The notes beneath the pieces were generated by a model. The model was not told where the DNA came from and made no database searches. It saw only the letters and a program-made list of their open reading frames with translations. The position numbers were made by a program, and so were the translations under genes. A stretch of 64,000 nucleotides of DNA from Phytophthora quininea (lineage: Eukaryota; Oomycota; Peronosporomycetes; Peronosporales; Peronosporaceae): contig JAAVTG010000526.1 in assembly GCA_011947345.1 (NCBI GenBank), positions 1 to 64,000 on the forward strand, written 5' to 3'. Of this stretch, positions 46,995 through 57,526 are shown piece by piece (position 1 is the first letter of the stretch; every line of letters starts with the position of its first letter).

Positions 46995-48338
46995 CTAATC
47001 AACTCCGAGGTCGTCCTCGTCCTCTTCGTCGCTGCTCACGTCTAAAGCTGCAATCTCACTTGCGAGGTGGTCTGCAATATCGTCCGAAACGTCTTCGTCC
47101 TTTCCATCGGTAGGAAGGAACGATGACGCTTCAACTGGTCTACGCTGCGGGGCTGGCTTCTTCACCTGCTTCGGCTCTGGTTCTTTCGAGGTAGGAGTCG
47201 GAGTCCCCGGGGCAGCAGGAGCTGGCGGTAGGACCTCTTGGCCGTTTTCATCGGTCTTTGTTTCCTGGTCGCCAGCAAGCGACTTGGTACGAACTTCATC
47301 CCAATCAGGTTCCTCGCCCTCTTCATCACGAATGAGGAAATCCACGAGCTTGTAAATCTGGTCTCCAATCTCCTCGTCAGGCTCCACCAAGTGGGCATTA
47401 CGGATGATCGGGTACACCTTCTTCCGACGCAGCTCCTTGCGTCCATTCCGCGTCGTACAAAGCAACAGAAGGCTGTCAACGGCAGCAAGTCGCACCAAAC
47501 GGTCATTCTCGCGCTTCTTCTGATCACCTTGGCTGTAGACCACCGGGTTCATGCCGATCTTGTCGTCCTCATCCAGTTCCTCGGGGCCAGCAAGCAAGCA
47601 CATCATGTGCGTGGGGATATCCAGCTGATCGTACAGGTAAAAGTGGTTGTCTGTGTCAAAGCACAAGTTCTTCAGCGCAGCAGTAACGCCACGTCGGCGC
47701 ACCACATTGGGAGACTTGAGCTGCGGCAGCAACGCACCTGCCAGCGACGTGCTCTGCCTCATCTTCAGTAGAAACGCACGGCCCTGTTCCAACTGACTAA
47801 TGTTTGCCAGGATGTTGGCCACATATTGGTACTCGTCATCCCACTTGGCGTCTCCAGTGGACGAGTCCACTCCATCGGGCTCGGGTTCTCCTTGCAGGAA
47901 TGAGTTGGTGAGCATGCGGATCTTGCGCTCACGCACCGCCAGCGTGGCGTCCGTCATCTTGTCGTCGTATCCCAGCAGCGCCTTGGCACCGTCGGGCGTG
48001 GTGGTGACGTTGGCCAGCAGCATCATGGAGTAGTCGATGAGTCGCCACTCCGAGTCCTCCACTTGGGCCATGATGCGGTTTAGCAGGTCATATTTGAGCG
48101 CGCGCTCACAGGCCACGGGGTTGGCGGCCGTGAGGTTGATGAGCGACTTGATGGCGTCCTCGGCGATGGGCCGCATGTCGCTCACAACTCTGCAGAGTGC
48201 CTGAACTACGTCGAACTTCTTGAGCTGCAGCAACTGGAACATTCCCTGGTCCGACGCCGTCATGTTGATGAGAAGACTGGACGCAGACTTGCGCAGCTCC
48301 GGCCGCGGGTGCGAGAGGAAGAACACCAGCTCCTCCAT
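46995..48338 (-). CDS. HGH1: HGH1 homologue (eEF2 folding factor, ARM repeats)
   Basis: Single-exon gene of 447 residues. HGH1 (animal BRP16/FAM203) is an armadillo-repeat cochaperone that helps TRiC fold elongation factor 2. The helical repeats at the N terminus (LRKSASSLLINMTAS), the central KNLCFDTDNHFYLY block and RRKKVYPIIRNAHL are typical of the family. The C-terminal 100 residues are Pro- and then Asp/Glu-rich, ending in an acidic tail. The start (MEELVFFLSHPRPELR) fits the repeat boundary. It diverges from the SET gene across 153 bp. Confidence 0.93.
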   Translation of the reverse strand: MEELVFFLSHPRPELRKSASSLLINMTASDQGMFQLLQLKKFDVVQALCRVVSDMRPIAEDAIKSLINLTAANPVACERALKYDLLNRIMAQVEDSEWRLIDYSMMLLANVTTTPDGAKALLGYDDKMTDATLAVRERKIRMLTNSFLQGEPEPDGVDSSTGDAKWDDEYQYVANILANISQLEQGRAFLLKMRQSTSLAGALLPQLKSPNVVRRRGVTAALKNLCFDTDNHFYLYDQLDIPTHMMCLLAGPEELDEDDKIGMNPVVYSQGDQKKRENDRLVRLAAVDSLLLLCTTRNGRKELRRKKVYPIIRNAHLVEPDEEIGDQIYKLVDFLIRDEEGEEPDWDEVRTKSLAGDQETKTDENGQEVLPPAPAAPGTPTPTSKEPEPKQVKKPAPQRRPVEASSFLPTDGKDEDVSDDIADHLASEIAALDVSSDEEDEDDLGVD

Positions 48339-48491
48339 GGACTTGACCTGCGCCGCCGTCGCCGTCGCCGTCGCCGTGGCCTCCGTTGCCTATCAAAATG
48401 TCGTCCGATCGAAATGGTCCCATATCAAAATGTTGCCTATGAAAAGCGAAGCGGACCAAATGGTTTTAACCGGACAGAACTCATTTTTGTG

Positions 48492-49997
48492 ATGGAAGTC
48501 GCTTTCAGGCGTATTGCCGAGGTGGTGCGACGTACTCGCGGATGCGTCGTGTCGGATGCGGTCCAAGCGCGGGTAATTCCTGGCATGGGCATTGGACTGG
48601 TAGCCACCGATCACATCCCCAAGGATTCGCTGGTGTTCCAGGCCGGACGTGACGTCTGGTTCCCGTTCTCGGCCGAGTGTGCACTGGAGACGGCGCAGCA
48701 GAAGGCGCCAGGCTTGATCCGCCAATTAGATCAACTGCTGGCAACCAATCCTGCCCTCAGAGAAGGGTCCTCCTTCGTCCCCAATGCGCTGGTGCTGGCA
48801 GCGCATCTGCTGGTGAACTTCCCGCATGCTGAAGACCCGCAGACGGCGCTGACCAGCATGGCGAGCAAGAAGACGCCGCTGTTGGACGAACTCTACGTGA
48901 ATGCTCTGCCTCGCTACGTGGGCCTGCTGTATTGGAGTGAGCAGCAATTCGAAGAGCTGCAGGGATGTGACGAGGCACGACGCGCAATGCAACATGGGTA
49001 GGAAGAGCCTGGTCCATGTGGTGGCGGCTTCGGCTGATTATTTTGACGTTCTGGGGTGTCATTCAGAGCAAGGTTTTATTCACAAGTGTACCAACATTTG
49101 TTTGGAAGCAACAACCAGTTCATTAACCCCGAGGCTTTCTTCTGGGCCATCTCCATTTTGATGTCGAGAGCCACGTCCGGAACGAATCAACCGTTCACGT
49201 TGATCCCGTTCTTCGACTGGTTTAACCACGCCGATAACGGGTAAGCTGCAGGGATATCATTGTGCTGGTAAAGGCGGTGGTTTATAACGTTATTGTGTTT
49301 GTAGTGACGAGTGTGTTCAGGATTATGACCCGCAGAAGGGCTTCACTGTTCACACAACCAAGTCGTACGAGCGTGGAGAGCAGCTTTTCATCAACTATGG
49401 TCAACACGGCAATCTCCGTTTGCTGCGAAACTACGGCTTTACCACGCCCAATAACTCGTACGACGTCGTTGATTTGCCAATGCCGGCATCATTGCAGCAG
49501 CCAAACTCGCTTGACCCCGCGTTCTCGCAAAAACACGAGTTACTTCTATCAGCAAGTGGTAATCAAGCAAGCTTGCCAACGTTGAAGCGGTTAAGATTCC
49601 AACATGATGGAAGTCTTTCTTCAAACGCAGCGCATTGGTTAGAGATCATGCTGGCAACACCTGATGAGTTGGGAGAGATTATGAACCAGGTGAAGACTTC
49701 GCCTTCGTGGTTCGACCTCCCAGTTTCACTGACCCGCAAGGTGCACGCCGAGGTTGGCAAGGTGATCGCAACCAGAATAAAACAGCATTCCTCGACTCTG
49801 GAGGTATGCTGGATGATGCCGATTGTTTCATTGGGATTTTCTACCTAAAATTGTGGATGTTATTGCAGAACGACGCTCAATTCTTAAAAACAAATGAGCA
49901 GCAAATGGCCCCCTGGCTTCGTTCGTGTCTGCACATCAGAATGGGCGAAAAACAGAGCCTTCATCACGCGGCTGCCAAGTACGCTGGAGTTGATTAA
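48492..49997 (+). CDS. SET-domain protein methyltransferase, SETD3/SETD6/RLSMT type
   Basis: Likely methylates lysine or histidine of non-histone proteins. Four exons (48492-48997, 49067-49240, 49305-49803, 49869-49997) in phases 2, 2 and 0 give 435 residues. The SET core is split by an insert, as in Rubisco-LSMT relatives. The entry motif lies near IPGMGIGLVATDHIPK, and the cofactor and active-site motifs are FFDWFNHADNG and INYGQHGNLRLLRNYGF. A C-terminal substrate-binding helical domain follows. The target cannot be inferred. Confidence 0.88.
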
Positions 49998-50068
49998 GAA
50001 ATAAACTGTTGATAGAATAAATTGTGAAGATTCTGAAGCGCCAACACTACTCCATCTTCGAAGCTTCA

Positions 50069-52391
50069 TCACACGGGCTGGCCATGTACTCGGAAGCGAT
50101 AGAGGCACGTGAAATCGGGATGGCCGTGATTGGAAAGCACCTCAAGCGTCATACCGTCGATCACGGATCGCTGGCTCTGCAGATGACGCAATACGTCAGG
50201 AACGAATGCGGACGAAAAACAAAAGTCAACGACGTACCACTGGCGAAGTCAACTTGAACGTTTGACTCGCAGCTCCATTACTCTCGTACGAAAAGTTGCC
50301 AAAAGGAATGAACTTTACAGTTTCCCTCAAAGGATGGCCAGATATACCCTGGTTTCAAAACACAACAAGCGACGTAAGAAAATATCCAAATAAAGTATTA
50401 ATACAAGCATCACGGCAATTCTTACCAAAATTCGGAACTCATTGGGGGCAGAGCGGAAGTCCGAGGCGATTTGGGCTGGAATGTGGTCAATAGTAACAGA
50501 ATCTGCAATAATCTGCTGAGCGAACTTGACAGAGAGGCGACCTGACGACCCTGCGATGCCCCAGCAACTGCCCATTTCCATTGTTTCCTACAGCCATTCA
50601 TGTTGAGTGAACCACTATGCACCCAAGCATCAATAAAGCGCCGTACCGATAAAGCTGTTTCTGGACGGCCATTGTGGCGAGAAAGCCACCAGGGAATTTC
50701 TCCAGACGAAAGGAGAAGTCCCAAGAATGGGGCTGGAGCATGGCGATAAGAAGGGGATGTAAATCTGCCGTCATTGTCCGAGCCATCCAGTCCAACTAAG
50801 TGGGATAGATAACCCACTGACGAGAAATCATCCGAATAGAGCAGATCACTGGAGCAGACAAGCCATTTAGCGTTTTTGTCATGGAGAACAACAACTTTGA
50901 GTCAAACACGTACCGCTCGGTATGAACTACGCTAGCGCCATTCGCTAGAGCCGCGTGGTCCACTCGACCTGTTTTCTTGATCTCAACGGCCTGTACAGCG
51001 ACCTCAATCACTCGGAGAATACCTGGGTCAGTGGCATCCAAACCACGAAGTGCATCGGCACTAGATGATAGAGCTCGCTTCTCTTCCTGGAGGATTTTCG
51101 CCATGTGATTTTCAATGGCATCAACTTTTCGTTGTACTTCAGACTGCAAATCGCGCTCAAAGGCTTCGCGCCATTGGACAAACTCTTTCTTGGTGTCCAT
51201 GTCACGAGGTGATTCTCCTGCCGGTTCGCTCGACGATATTGTGGAAGTTTTCTTAACCACCGTCTGAAGGAAAGAAATAAAACCAAATGAGTTGTTTTGT
51301 ACACGCACGACTTCATGAACACGTACATCAATCTTCTCTTCTTGGTTTTTCATAGCAGAAGACAGCACCGACTGCTGTTTGGTTGCGGTTGTGATCTCTT
51401 GTTGCAATTGCGAAGTGTTCTCCACGAACTTTTCCCACTAAACCGATTCAACACGACTCGAGTTAGTACACAATCGCACACAAACAACAGTAGCAATTAT
51501 AGTAGAACGCACCAACGCCTCCGTGTGCTTGGCAACAATCTTCTCAACATGGACCGTGAGCTCGCTGTCCTTTTCCGCGAGGCTGAACTTCTGTTGAGCT
51601 TCATCATGCGAATGCTGCAGCGAATCGTGCAGCAAACGCAGAGCCTCGATCTCGCGTTCCTGTGACTTCACTGTCTGCCGTAGCAGCGCAATCTTCTCGT
51701 TCACACCAGACAGTTTTAGATCCACCATCTCTTGGATTGCAGTCCGCATAGCTCCCTTCTCCAGATCCGCACTGGTCACTCTCCCTGTTACACTGGAAGA
51801 TAGTACATCTACATATTGGATCGCCGTCGTCAAGTATTGCGGCACTGTGATGGCAATCACAAAGCAGCATAGCGGAGCCAGCAGCCACAAGACGTTCACC
51901 GCCATGAACGAATTGCGCAGCACGAAGCGCCACAGTCGTCGCAGATACTTCATCACCGTCTTCACTACCGCCGAGCTAGCAATTTTCTTCACTACGGAAT
52001 CATCTCCCTGCTCTGTGTGGAAGAACGCGGCAGCACCGGCGGCACGTCGCTTGAGGTCGGAACGTCGCACTGGTGACGGCGTCTCCTCTTCGTCCTCGAC
52101 CTCCTCAGCCTCGTGCCGCTCGTCTTCGTGCTGAGGCGGCGGCTGGTATGTCGTACTGCGGTACATGGTGCCTTCGTAGTCGTCCAGCTCTTCAAAGTCG
52201 TCGTCGTAGTCGTCGTCATCTTCGTCGACGTCTTCAGGTCGCAGATGCAGCGTCCGTTGCACCGGCTCAGGCGTATACCCGTAGCGTCGACTCCCAAATT
52301 CTTCCTCCGACTCGGACGACGTTGATGCGGCCCGCATGCGGCGCGAGCGCTCGCCTGAGCGCAGCCGACGGCTGTACGGGTTGCCTTCCAT
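50069..52391 (-). CDS. SUN: SUN-domain inner nuclear membrane protein
   Basis: Inner nuclear membrane half of the LINC bridge between nucleus and cytoskeleton. Seven exons (52391-51513, 51437-51327, 51263-50914, 50764-50647, 50587-50426, 50348-50238, 50176-50069) are all in phase, giving 612 residues. The nucleoplasmic N terminus is very acidic (runs of D and E around residues 55-75). One TM segment lies at about 162-182 (MAVNVLWLLAPLCCFVIAI). A long coiled coil follows, then the SUN domain: ALANGASVVHTE, FTSPSYRHAP, GSCWGIAGSSG, TIDHIPAQIAS and NHGHPDFTCLYRFRVHG. The exons were placed by matching each piece to the SUN order, which leaves no frame break. Confidence 0.92.
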
Positions 52392-52486
52392 CACCAACAG
52401 CAAAATGAGTTCAATTTTCGGTTACGTTTCCTTTGTCGTGATGTGATTGGCTGGAAGATATTGTAACATTTCTAATTCCTGAAACA

Positions 52487-53422
52487 ATGGACACCAGGGA
52501 GCGACGGCCCAAGAGCGCCTCTGCGACGGACTTGTCGATGCCCCAGAAGGATCAGAACGGAGTGGCGGATGCTAACGTCATTGAAGATGGAGCAAACGGT
52601 GGTTGCAAGACCTCTGCAGGCGTGAATGAAGCTTCCATGCTGACGCAAGTTACTGCCGGAACCTTCGCCTCGCTATTGGGGAAACGAGACAGCGAGCAGT
52701 TGCACGACGACCACAACGAGGACACAGAGGAGGAGGACACTTCGAGACTTTTGTCGACGGGCGACGAGCAGACGCTCGTGCAGTGCGTTGGGATGCACCA
52801 GAGCTACGACTCGTGGGAAGCTTTCCATAGAGCTATGGACCTGTACTGCGCCACCACCTTCCAACCGATGAGATTGCGGACGTCCGACTCTGCCAAGGCA
52901 ATGAACTCCAGAGCAGCCAAAAGGAACAGCATGAAGGTGCCGATTGACGAGAGCGTGGGCTTTGTCAAGAAGCTCTACGTCTGCACGCACGGAGTCAAGG
53001 CTAAGCCTCGTGGCAAGGGGAAGCGGCCGAGACAACACTATCGCTATTTGGGCTGTCCGGCGATGCTTCGAGCCTGCATCTCTGAGCGCAAAGATGATGA
53101 AGAACCAGGAAAGGGCAAGTACATTGTCCGAGTTGTGGCACAGGTACAATATGTGAATGATTCTCAAACATTTAGGCTGATGCTGACGTGTCGGTTGTTG
53201 ATGCAGATCAACAGACACAACCATCGTCTCAGTGATCATTTATTCAAGTCTTACTCCGACAGTCGGGTTGTGCTTGATGACGACCTGCAAGGGAGACCGA
53301 AGGACGAAGCTGGCTCTGTCTCTGCTGTTCCCGTAGATCAACAGCTCCCTGCAGCTGTTCACCCTGAACTGGAAGACCCCGCGTTGAAGACGAACAGTAC
53401 GTTGCACTTCGTTGCTACTTGA
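52487..53422 (+). CDS. FAR1/FLYWCH-type DNA-binding protein (transposase-derived)
   Basis: Two exons (52487-53143, 53207-53422) give about 290 residues. A disordered N terminus precedes a FAR1-like zinc-binding domain: a DSWEAFHRAMDLYC helix, YVCTHGVKAKPRGKGKRP, then LGCPAMLRA and a final HNHRLS. This Cys-Cys-His-His arrangement is typical of domains shared by Mutator-like transposases and plant FAR1 regulators. No transposase catalytic domain follows, so it may be a domesticated regulator. The end at 53422 is the first stop. A GT at 53410 could instead splice in frame toward the dehydrogenase gene downstream. Confidence 0.7.
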   Translation: MDTRERRPKSASATDLSMPQKDQNGVADANVIEDGANGGCKTSAGVNEASMLTQVTAGTFASLLGKRDSEQLHDDHNEDTEEEDTSRLLSTGDEQTLVQCVGMHQSYDSWEAFHRAMDLYCATTFQPMRLRTSDSAKAMNSRAAKRNSMKVPIDESVGFVKKLYVCTHGVKAKPRGKGKRPRQHYRYLGCPAMLRACISERKDDEEPGKGKYIVRVVAQVQYVNDSQTFRLMLTCRLLMQINRHNHRLSDHLFKSYSDSRVVLDDDLQGRPKDEAGSVSAVPVDQQLPAAVHPELEDPALKTNSTLHFVAT

Positions 53423-53499
53423 CCACGAGCTCTTGGTAATATTTGGTTGGTTTTGCTTGTTGGATAGGTTCCCTGCTCCAGCCCCAGACGCTGGACGTG

Positions 53500-54799
53500 A
53501 TGAATACATCTCGTGTTAAGTACCGGTACGTTTATGAATAATGGTCATGTGTCGATTGCCATACTAATTGCTTGTTACACAGCGTTGGTTGGATCGGTAC
53601 CGGAACAATGGGGGCCAGCATGTGTGGTCATATACTGGTAGATGCCTTACAGTGAACTTGTATTGCATATATAATTTCGGTTAGCTGAGGTGTGTTTCTT
53701 ATTTCCTTCGGCAGAACCACGGGTATGAAGTCACGGTTTATAACCGGACGATTTCTAAGTGCGACGCGTTGCAGGAAAATGGAGCTCGAGTAGCAGGCTC
53801 CCCAGCTGAAGTTGCGCAGAACTCAGGTGAAAATCGTGTCATGAGCATGGATTGGGACAGGTCTAACTTATTTGGCGCGACAGATATCGTTTTCATCATC
53901 GTTGGAAATCCGAGCGATGTGAAAGCGGTGGTGCTTGATCCAGACACTGGTCTTCTCTCACGAATGAGAACTGGCGGTATTATCGTGGACATGACGACAA
54001 GCTCGCCGGCCTTGGCAAAGAAAATGTACGAGGCTGCGAAATTAAAGGGGATTTCAATGCTGGACGCTCCTGTGTCTGGCGATGATGTTGGTGCTCGAGA
54101 TGGCACCCTATCCGTCACGGTCGGTGGCGACGTGGACACTGTGTATGCGATGATGCCCTTCTTCAGTATTTTGGGCAAGAACATTCGTCACATGGGGCCA
54201 GCTGGAGCTGGACAGCACACGAAGATGATGAACCAGATTCTCATTGCCACCAACATGATTGGCGTCGTTGAAAGCTTGCTGTACGGCAAAAAAGCGGTGT
54301 TGACATGGAAGAAGCCATTCGCGTTATGAGTATTGGAGCTGCTGGGCCGTGGCGCATTGGCAATTTAGGCCCCCGAATCGTCAAGCGCGACTTTGAGCCG
54401 GGTTTGTTGGTGGAGCATTTCGTCAAGGATATGGGCATTGCTTTGAAGGAAGCGAAAAGGTAGGCGACTGCCTGTTTGATCGTGGGCACGCTAACGATGT
54501 CCTTACCTCTTCTTGACAGGATGAATCTATCGCTTCCGGGACTTGCGCTAGCGAACGAGTTGTATACTGCAGTGAAGGTATGCTCAAGGCAGCTACTTGT
54601 GTTCTGTGCGTGGCTCACACTTTGGTGCAATATATGCAGGCGCAAGGACACGGTCGGCTGGGAATGCCAGCGCTCATGCTCGCGCTAGAGCAATTGAATG
54701 GTGCGTTTGGAGCAAGGAGGGCGTGACGGTCATGAAACTTATGTAAGTTCTTCCACAGGTATTTATCCAGAGAAGACCGACAACGCTGAGGAGGTATGA
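53500..54799 (+). CDS. 3-hydroxyisobutyrate dehydrogenase family, paralogue 1
   Basis: NAD(P)-dependent beta-hydroxyacid dehydrogenase. Exons: 53500-53525, 53583-53637, 53715-53826, 53884 to about 54461, then pieces beginning near 54521 and 54642, and a last short exon ending at 54799. The dinucleotide motif GWIGTGTMGASM is at the N terminus. The catalytic Lys lies in [11 protein letters not shown]. The substrate loop reads DAPVSGDD where the family and the neighbour have SGG. One A is missing from the run at 54288-54293; restoring it gives the expected VDMEEAIRVMSIG continuation. The gene has more introns than its neighbour and lower codon bias. Confidence 0.82.
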
Positions 54800-55222
54800 A
54801 ACAGCACTTCTTCGCCCCCAGGCAATGAACAACAGCCAACTCCGGTACCACAACAACCACAACGAGTTGCCATTTTTGTCTCGTTCCGGCGATGTCTGCG
54901 CGCCAGTCAAGTCTGCTCCAATGTCCTCTACTGAAGATCAGCAATCTACAAACTGTTTGGCCATTTCATCGTCTGCAGCAGCATTGCCATCGCATCGAGG
55001 ATGAAGAGCGCCACGACTCGCTCGTTGAAGCCACGTGGGGCCTGTGCTAGTCGGTACAGGCTCAATTGAGCCTAGCCCTAGAAAATCTTCAAGGACACGA
55101 TTCATCCAATCATGTGCTGTAGATTTATGCTTGCTCTAACTATTCTCTTCGCTTGTCATAATTGAGCTCACTTTGCAATCCCGCCCGTGGTGAGTGTATC
55201 AGCCGGCTCAAGCTCAAACGAA
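54800..55222. other. Intergenic region between the two dehydrogenase genes
   Basis: About 420 bp without a supported gene. It contains a perfect 16-bp palindrome (AGGCTCAATTGAGCCT) at 55058-55073 and must hold the promoter of the second dehydrogenase. Confidence 0.4.
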
Positions 55223-55861
55223 ATGGTGGCCGCAGCGCTAGTGAAGCCCAGGTAGCAGCTCCGTACTGTCCTGGTTCGTCTACTGTACTAACCTGAGTGC
55301 TGCAGAGTGGGCTGGATCGGCACGGGCGTCATGGGCGCCAGCATGTGCAGCCACATCCTCAAGCACGGCTACGAGGTGACGGTGTACAACCGCACGCTGT
55401 CCAAGTGCGACGGGCTCAAGGCGCAGGGCGCCAACGTCGCCAGCTCCCCGCCGAGGTGGCCAAAACGTCCGGTACGCCCTCAATCTAGTGCAATATTCGA
55501 CCACCGAAGCGTATCACTAAGCGTTTCCTATGCAGACATTGTGTTTGGCATTGTGGGCTACCCGAGCGACGTGCGCAAGGTCTTCCTCGACCCGGAGTGG
55601 GGCGTGCTCTCGACCATCAAGAAGGGCGGCGTCATCGTGGACATGACCACGAGCGAGCCGTCGCTGGCCAAGGAGATCTACGACGCGGCCAAGAAGAAGG
55701 GCGTGGCCAGTCTGGACGCACCCGTCTCAGGCGGCGACGTCGGTGCTCGTGAGGGCACGCTGTCCATCATGGTGGGCGGCGACGACAGCGCCGTCGCGTC
55801 GACGCAGCCGCTGTTCGACATCATGGGCAAGAACATTCGCCACATGGGGCCCGCGGGCGCT

Positions 55862-55893
<32 letters not shown>

Positions 55894-56316
55894 GATTGCC
55901 ACCAACATGATCGGCGTGGTGGAGGGATTGCTGTACGCCACCAAGAGCGGACTGAACGTGGAGGAAGCCATTGCAGCGGTCAGCGCTGGCGCCGCCGGCT
56001 CGTGGTCCATCAGCAATCTCGGCCCGCGCATCGCCAAGCGCAACTTCGACCCGGGCTTCTTCGTGGAGCACTTTGTCAAGGACATGGGCATCGCCTTGAA
56101 GGAGGCGCAAAAGTGAGTGGCCAAAGCTAGTGCGTCTATTGAGATGGTCAACTGACATGACTTTATGTTTGTGATACCAGCATGAACTTGTCGCTTCCAG
56201 GGCTTGCGCTCGCCAACCAGCTCTACGTGGCCGTCAAGGCTCAAGGACACGGCCGTCTCGGCACGCAGGCGCTGATGCTCGCGCTGGAGCAGCTCAACGG
56301 CATCGAGTCCAAGTGA
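55223..56316 (+). CDS. 3-hydroxyisobutyrate dehydrogenase family, paralogue 2
   Basis: Four exons (55223-55251, 55306-55471, 55536-56112, 56181-56316) give 302 residues. The Rossmann motif [14 protein letters not shown] starts at residue 10. The substrate-binding [14 protein letters not shown] and catalytic [11 protein letters not shown] are canonical, and the C terminus [10 protein letters not shown] matches the neighbour's. One C is missing from the run near 55447-55450, restored by the conserved [10 protein letters not shown] and by exon phase. High GC3 suggests strong expression. The first exon encodes only nine codons, as in paralogue 1, supporting tandem duplication. The exact hydroxyacid substrate (hydroxyisobutyrate, tartronate semialdehyde or succinic semialdehyde) is unclear. 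Confidence 0.9.
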
Positions 56317-56424
56317 ATTTGACGTTGAAGTTGGCAAGCAGGAAATTTCTGTTGGAATTATTACCTGAAATTTCATACAAAAGTTTTCTGAAAAAATCTG
56401 ATTCCATAATCCATTTTCTCAACG

Positions 56425-57254
56425 ATGGACCTTCCGGACGAGGAGCTCACGCAGCCGCTAGTGGTCTCGTTGGAGGGCGCGCCGGCCCGACCCACAGCTT
56501 CTCCAGGAGGCAGTCGAGTGCCTCGCAGCCCTGTGGATGCCGACGCTGAGGAGGAGAAGGAGGAGCCGCCGCGGTCCCAGAACAGTCGGCCGCAGAAACT
56601 TCCGTATGCGGCGCCCAACGTGCACCCATACGCAGTGCCGCAGTATCAGCCGCAAGGCTACGGAGGAGGAGCAGGCGCCGGCTGGGGCGCAGGCCAGGAC
56701 GAAGGCTTCGACCGCGACGAGCAGGGCATCACAGTGGACATCGTCTTCAGCGGCCTGTACACGCTGGCGGCGGCCTTCACCATCATCCAGGGCTTCGGGA
56801 TGCTCATCCACTTTACATATGCAGCAGGTGCGGAATGTGTTTGTGATTTTTACAGTCATTTTTTACAGCTAACTTTTGTTTTTGGTGTTGTAGTCGCGTT
56901 GGGGCTGTACACGATGGCGTTTGGTACGTTGGTGAGATGGATGTTGTGTTGTGTTCGGAGTGTTAATTGGTACGGTGGCCAATAGGCGCTGCGGTGATCA
57001 TGTACGACCTCAAGTCGGTGGTGAACGGCGTGAGCGTGGAGATGTATCTGCCGTTCCTGGGCAACTATATCGGCCGAGCAGCCACCATCCTCTTCTTTGC
57101 GGTTTTGTGCGCGCAGACGTACGAGTACGCTGGGTGGACCAAGTTCATCGTGCTGTACAACTTGTTCGTCGCCACGCTGCAAGGGTTCGTGTACTTTACC
57201 ACCAAGACGGTCACGCCCAACCAACCGCAGATGGACGACTTGCCGGATCTCTAG
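56425..57254 (+). CDS. Four-TM membrane protein of unknown function
   Basis: Three exons (56425-56827, 56894-56923, 56986-57254) in phase 1 give 233 residues. The N-terminal 100 residues are Pro/Gln/Gly-rich and acidic, with tyrosine-containing repeats (YAAPNVHPYAVPQYQPQGY). Four hydrophobic segments follow, beginning near IVFSGLYTLAAAFTII, VALGLYTMAFGAAV, ATILFFAVLCAQTY and FIVLYNLFVATLQGF. The middle exon is only 30 nt. I recognise no family. The layout (disordered cytosolic N terminus, four TM) would fit a vesicle or plasma-membrane tetraspan protein. Confidence 0.7.
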
Positions 57255-57526
57255 GCGTTGATGTGGGTGAAAGAAAGTTAAACTCGTCTTTATTTTTTAC
57301 GTTGATCGAATATATACGTTTCCTGATCGTCGTAGCGGGTGCTGCGTAGCGAATACATGACACCTCCGATATGTGGCAAATGTGTCGCAGGACAGGCAAA
57401 AGTATCTTGATGGCTGCTGCAACTTGGGCATCCATCCAGTCGTCGCCCATCCAATCGCCAACCACGACCACGTCTCGAGACAATTACTCGAAGTTCTCAT
57501 TTCCGAATTCGCCTTCGTCTTCAAAC

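Noticed and set aside
50024..50257. Plus-strand frame of 77 codons downstream of the SET gene
   Set aside because: It lies on the opposite strand of two well-matched SUN-domain exons (50069-50176 and 50238-50348).
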